From a virus, in IMG/VR virus record IMGVR_UViG_3300028571_001238, positions 1 through 24,768 of that record: a stretch of DNA of 24,768 nt; one strand, written 5' to 3'. Under the pieces are notes generated by a model, which was given only the letters and a program-made list of their open reading frames with translations, did not search any database and had not been told where the DNA came from. Made by a program: the position numbers and the translations under genes. Shown one piece after another: positions 22,653-24,768 of this stretch; position 1 is the stretch's first letter, and the number at the start of each line of letters is the position of its first letter.

Positions 22653-23832
22653 TGTTTAATACTTTAGTAAGGTTTATAATTTGTTCATCGGTCAAGTCCG
22701 TGTGATTTCCAATATACAATGAATAGTTGTGGACATAATTAACATTATCCAATTCCCCAACAACTCGATAGTCACATTTCTCTAAATAAGGTTGTAACAC
22801 TTGATTTCCACCACCCGAAGTTCCTAATCTATACTCGACATCCTCTAAAAATAAAATGTCACACACTCCATTAAAATCATCATTCTTATGAAATCTATTT
22901 TTGTAATCTTCTTTAACAATTAAAGGTAATGCAAAATTACTATTACCGTCTAAATCAAAATCCGTTTTAAATTTATTTTTATCTAAATTAGTTAACCATA
23001 CATTAAGATTGTGTCTTCTTTTTTCAACATTGTAATCAATTCTCTTCATTTGTTCGATACCTAATACAGCATTCATTTCCGTACTTCTCATATTAAAACC
23101 AGGTACAACAAAAGTGAAAAGAGGATTTAAATTTGGATATTCGTTTCGATATTGGATTTGTGTTTCCTCTGAAACTTCTCTAGTCATTCCATGTGATCTG
23201 AATAGTTTAGCCAATTCATTTATTTTTTCATTGTTTGTAGATATCATTCCACCTTCAACGGTTGTTATATGATGTCCAAAGAAAAAAGAAAAAACAGAAA
23301 TATCACCAAATGAACCAACCTTTTTCCCGTTGTAACACGCTCCATGTGATTCACAACAGTCTTCTATCAAAATTATATTTTTTTCTTTTACAATTTGTAA
23401 TAACTCATCATCAATCGCATTAAACCCTAAACAATGTACAATTACGATTGCCTTGGTATCATCCGTAATAGCCTGTTTAATGTTTTCTGTTGTTATTGAA
23501 AGATTTTCTAATGAGATGTCAACAAAAACAGGTTTCATTCCAAGTTGTACTATGGATGAAACATCTGATACCCAACCAAGTGGAGGCACAATAACTTCAC
23601 CAATACCAAGTAATTCTTTTACTATTGCAATTGAAATATAGTTTCCTGAAGATCCAGAATTTAACATGGTTGAATTTTTTACCCCCAACCATTTTGACCA
23701 AATTTTTTCAAATTCTTTTACCTTTTCACCATTAGTTAGTCTTTGATTTGATAATAAAAACTCACTGAGGGCAACTCTATCTGAATTTGAAATATTGTCG
23801 TTTATAAGTGGCCATTTATAATTTAGCTTCAT
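22645..23832 (-). CDS. colD: ColD-like GDP-4-keto-6-deoxy-D-mannose 3-dehydratase (DegT family)
   Basis: A 395-residue PLP enzyme of the DegT/DnrJ/EryC1/StrS family. The segment SFFFGHHITTVEGG shows His in place of the Schiff-base Lys of the aminotransferases (residues 187-188 counted from this ATG), as in ColD and in RfbH/E1 3-dehydratases. The cysteine cluster that holds the iron-sulfur centre in RfbH/E1 is absent, favouring ColD. Other ColD-like stretches are the EDCCESHG segment, HGMTREV, VVPGFNMRSTEMN and YIGNH at the end. The reaction would be removal of the C3 hydroxyl from GDP-4-keto-6-deoxy-mannose. I chose ATG 23832; the longer reading begins with TTG at 23865. No aminotransferase activity is expected without the Lys. 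Confidence 0.85.
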   Translation of the reverse strand: MKLNYKWPLINDNISNSDRVALSEFLLSNQRLTNGEKVKEFEKIWSKWLGVKNSTMLNSGSSGNYISIAIVKELLGIGEVIVPPLGWVSDVSSIVQLGMKPVFVDISLENLSITTENIKQAITDDTKAIVIVHCLGFNAIDDELLQIVKEKNIILIEDCCESHGACYNGKKVGSFGDISVFSFFFGHHITTVEGGMISTNNEKINELAKLFRSHGMTREVSEETQIQYRNEYPNLNPLFTFVVPGFNMRSTEMNAVLGIEQMKRIDYNVEKRRHNLNVWLTNLDKNKFKTDFDLDGNSNFALPLIVKEDYKNRFHKNDDFNGVCDILFLEDVEYRLGTSGGGNQVLQPYLEKCDYRVVGELDNVNYVHNYSLYIGNHTDLTDEQIINLTKVLNNV

Positions 23833-23861
23833 ATCTATAGTATAATAAAAAAAATTAGGTT

Positions 23862-24593
23862 TCAAAGGTTATTAATTGATTTATTTAAAATCAAATCTAA
23901 CAAATGTGGAGAAATATTTATCGGATTATGTAATCCAAACGAATTAGGATGAAATAAAATTTCAGTACTAAATTTCATTGCAGTTTCAATATCAGGTAAA
24001 TTATGTTCATCTATCCATTTAACAAAAAAAATATCTTCCCACCTTGGCTCATAGTCTTTATGATTTTTGGTTATTTCTAACATAACATCTTTGGTTCTCA
24101 ATGATAGTCCTCCGTTACCTATAAATCTATTTTCTTTTGGTTTTGACCATGGTGCTCCTATATAGTCATAGTCTAAAAATTCATCAATTCCGAATCGTAG
24201 TAGTAAAGTATCTAATTGAAATGTTAGTATTTTTTCCCCCTCAACAAGTGACCAAAAATCATTAGATTTTATATATTGGTTATATTCTATTTTAGTAAAA
24301 TCTTTGACCCCTGTATTAACATATTTTACATTCTTAATATCTTTTAAGATATCGTATACATACTCTCTATTGTCAATACCATGAAAAACTTGTAGCCCCC
24401 ATTTTATATTTGAATTAGTTTCATTTAGAAAAAATAAATGATTTTTTATAATTGATAACATTTTGGGGTCAATTCTTGGCTCAACTATAACGGCATAGTA
24501 ATTGGTTTCAGATGGCAACGTGGGATTATACTTACCAATTTTTTTTATAAAATCATTCAGATATTTTTCAATTAAATAATGTTGAGTTGTCAT
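23862..24593 (-). CDS. DUF5672-type glycosyltransferase-like protein
   Basis: A 243-residue protein with the DUF5672 pattern: TFQLDTLLL (residues 124-132), DYIGAPW (143-149), GNGGLSLR (159-166) and EDIFF (186-190), then a C-terminal FSTE and a GLHNP segment. The QLDT plays the part of a DXD-type motif. Proteins with this domain are regarded as GT-A glycosyltransferases of surface glycans, although few have been tested. It precedes the ColD-like gene and follows the partial SGNH gene with an ATGA overlap. Confidence 0.8.
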   Translation of the reverse strand: MTTQHYLIEKYLNDFIKKIGKYNPTLPSETNYYAVIVEPRIDPKMLSIIKNHLFFLNETNSNIKWGLQVFHGIDNREYVYDILKDIKNVKYVNTGVKDFTKIEYNQYIKSNDFWSLVEGEKILTFQLDTLLLRFGIDEFLDYDYIGAPWSKPKENRFIGNGGLSLRTKDVMLEITKNHKDYEPRWEDIFFVKWIDEHNLPDIETAMKFSTEILFHPNSFGLHNPINISPHLLDLILNKSINNL

Positions 24594-24768
24594 AATTTAT
24601 CGGTAATACTCTCATATATGTATTGTCCAATTATTTTGTATCCAAGAAGATTTGGGTGGTAATCTCCTTCGTAAAAATTTTGTTCGTCATTCCATACTAA
24701 TCTACTATTGTGTTCCCAAACAGATATATCATTATTTAGTTCATACTCTTTTAATACGTCTGAAACGG
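24590..24768 (-). CDS. C-terminal end of an SGNH-hydrolase-like protein (runs off the window)
   Basis: The last 59 codons of a minus-strand gene whose start lies beyond the right edge. The segment YEGDYHPNLLGYKIIGQYI contains the closing Asp-x-His pair of SGNH proteins with the usual HPN-x-x-G continuation. The stop forms an ATGA overlap with the next start. This is the fourth SGNH-type protein in the window. Confidence 0.6.
   Translation of the reverse strand, partial: VSDVLKEYELNNDISVWEHNSRLVWNDEQNFYEGDYHPNLLGYKIIGQYIYESITDKL

Noticed and set aside
22645-23865. Ordinary sugar aminotransferase (PerA or similar)
   Set aside because: The essential PLP lysine is replaced by His, as in ColD, and the C-terminal half follows ColD.
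74-24768. Bacterial O-antigen locus rather than a phage
   Set aside because: No flippase, polymerase or membrane-bound initiating transferase is seen, while SET, Hint, Thr-Pro proteins and very compact overlapping genes suggest a phage. A prophage or integrated virus cannot be excluded.
1-24768. tRNA or rRNA genes
   Set aside because: Intergenic gaps are nearly all under 110 bases and I saw no cloverleaf or rRNA-like sequence in them.

Overview
The window reads as part of a large, AT-rich tailed-phage genome, probably assembled from metagenomic DNA, rather than a bacterial chromosome. All but one of about 30 genes lie on the minus strand. They are packed with ATGA or TAATG overlaps or gaps of a few bases, several are tiny, and the mix is typical of big T4-like viruses: SGNH hydrolases, prolyl-hydroxylase-like oxygenases, a Hint-domain protein, Thr/Pro-rich repeat proteins and sugar-modification enzymes. 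The starts I inspected have no convincing Shine-Dalgarno sequence and sit behind A/T-rich leaders. That would fit a Bacteroidota host, but host and phage identity are inference. No terminase, capsid, tail-sheath or polymerase gene is visible.

Layout, left to right (transcription mostly runs right to left). 74-4450: three proteins built from small Cys-containing domains joined by Thr-Pro-rich linkers, including one of 1163 residues; they are probably exposed virion or adhesin-like proteins. 4451-4730: a short divergent region and the only plus-strand gene, a 56-residue protein. 4753-9674: a tight cluster with two SGNH hydrolases, a radical SAM protein, a sulfotransferase-like protein, a prolyl-4-hydroxylase-like oxygenase, a GT-A-type glycosyltransferase, a SET-domain protein and a 50-residue protein. 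9761-12016: a 751-residue protein with two clear Hint (intein-like) domains and a degenerate third. 12077-14938: a short SDR-like protein, a second prolyl-hydroxylase-like oxygenase, a 38-residue basic protein and a NodU/CmcH-type carbamoyltransferase. 14938-24768: a nucleotide-sugar cassette. It holds a thiamine-diphosphate E1-alpha/E1-beta-like pair (the beta part fused to a large glycosyltransferase-like region), an RmlC-like epimerase, a phytanoyl-CoA-dioxygenase-like oxygenase, a small conserved unknown, a GDP-mannose 4,6-dehydratase-like enzyme, an SGNH protein, two NAD-dependent epimerase/reductases, a ColD-like 3-dehydratase, a DUF5672-type glycosyltransferase and the 3' end of another SGNH protein.

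Working model (inference): the right half makes an unusual activated deoxysugar. The dehydratase, the His-substituted ColD-like enzyme and the reductases match the GDP-colitose route, and the thiamine enzyme pair could add a two-carbon branch. The sugar would then be transferred and further carbamoylated, sulfated, acylated or hydroxylated. Plausible acceptors are the phage's own Thr/Pro-rich proteins at the left, or a host surface glycan. The co-occurrence of mucin-like linkers, two prolyl-hydroxylase-like enzymes and several glycosyltransferases is the most interesting aspect of the window.
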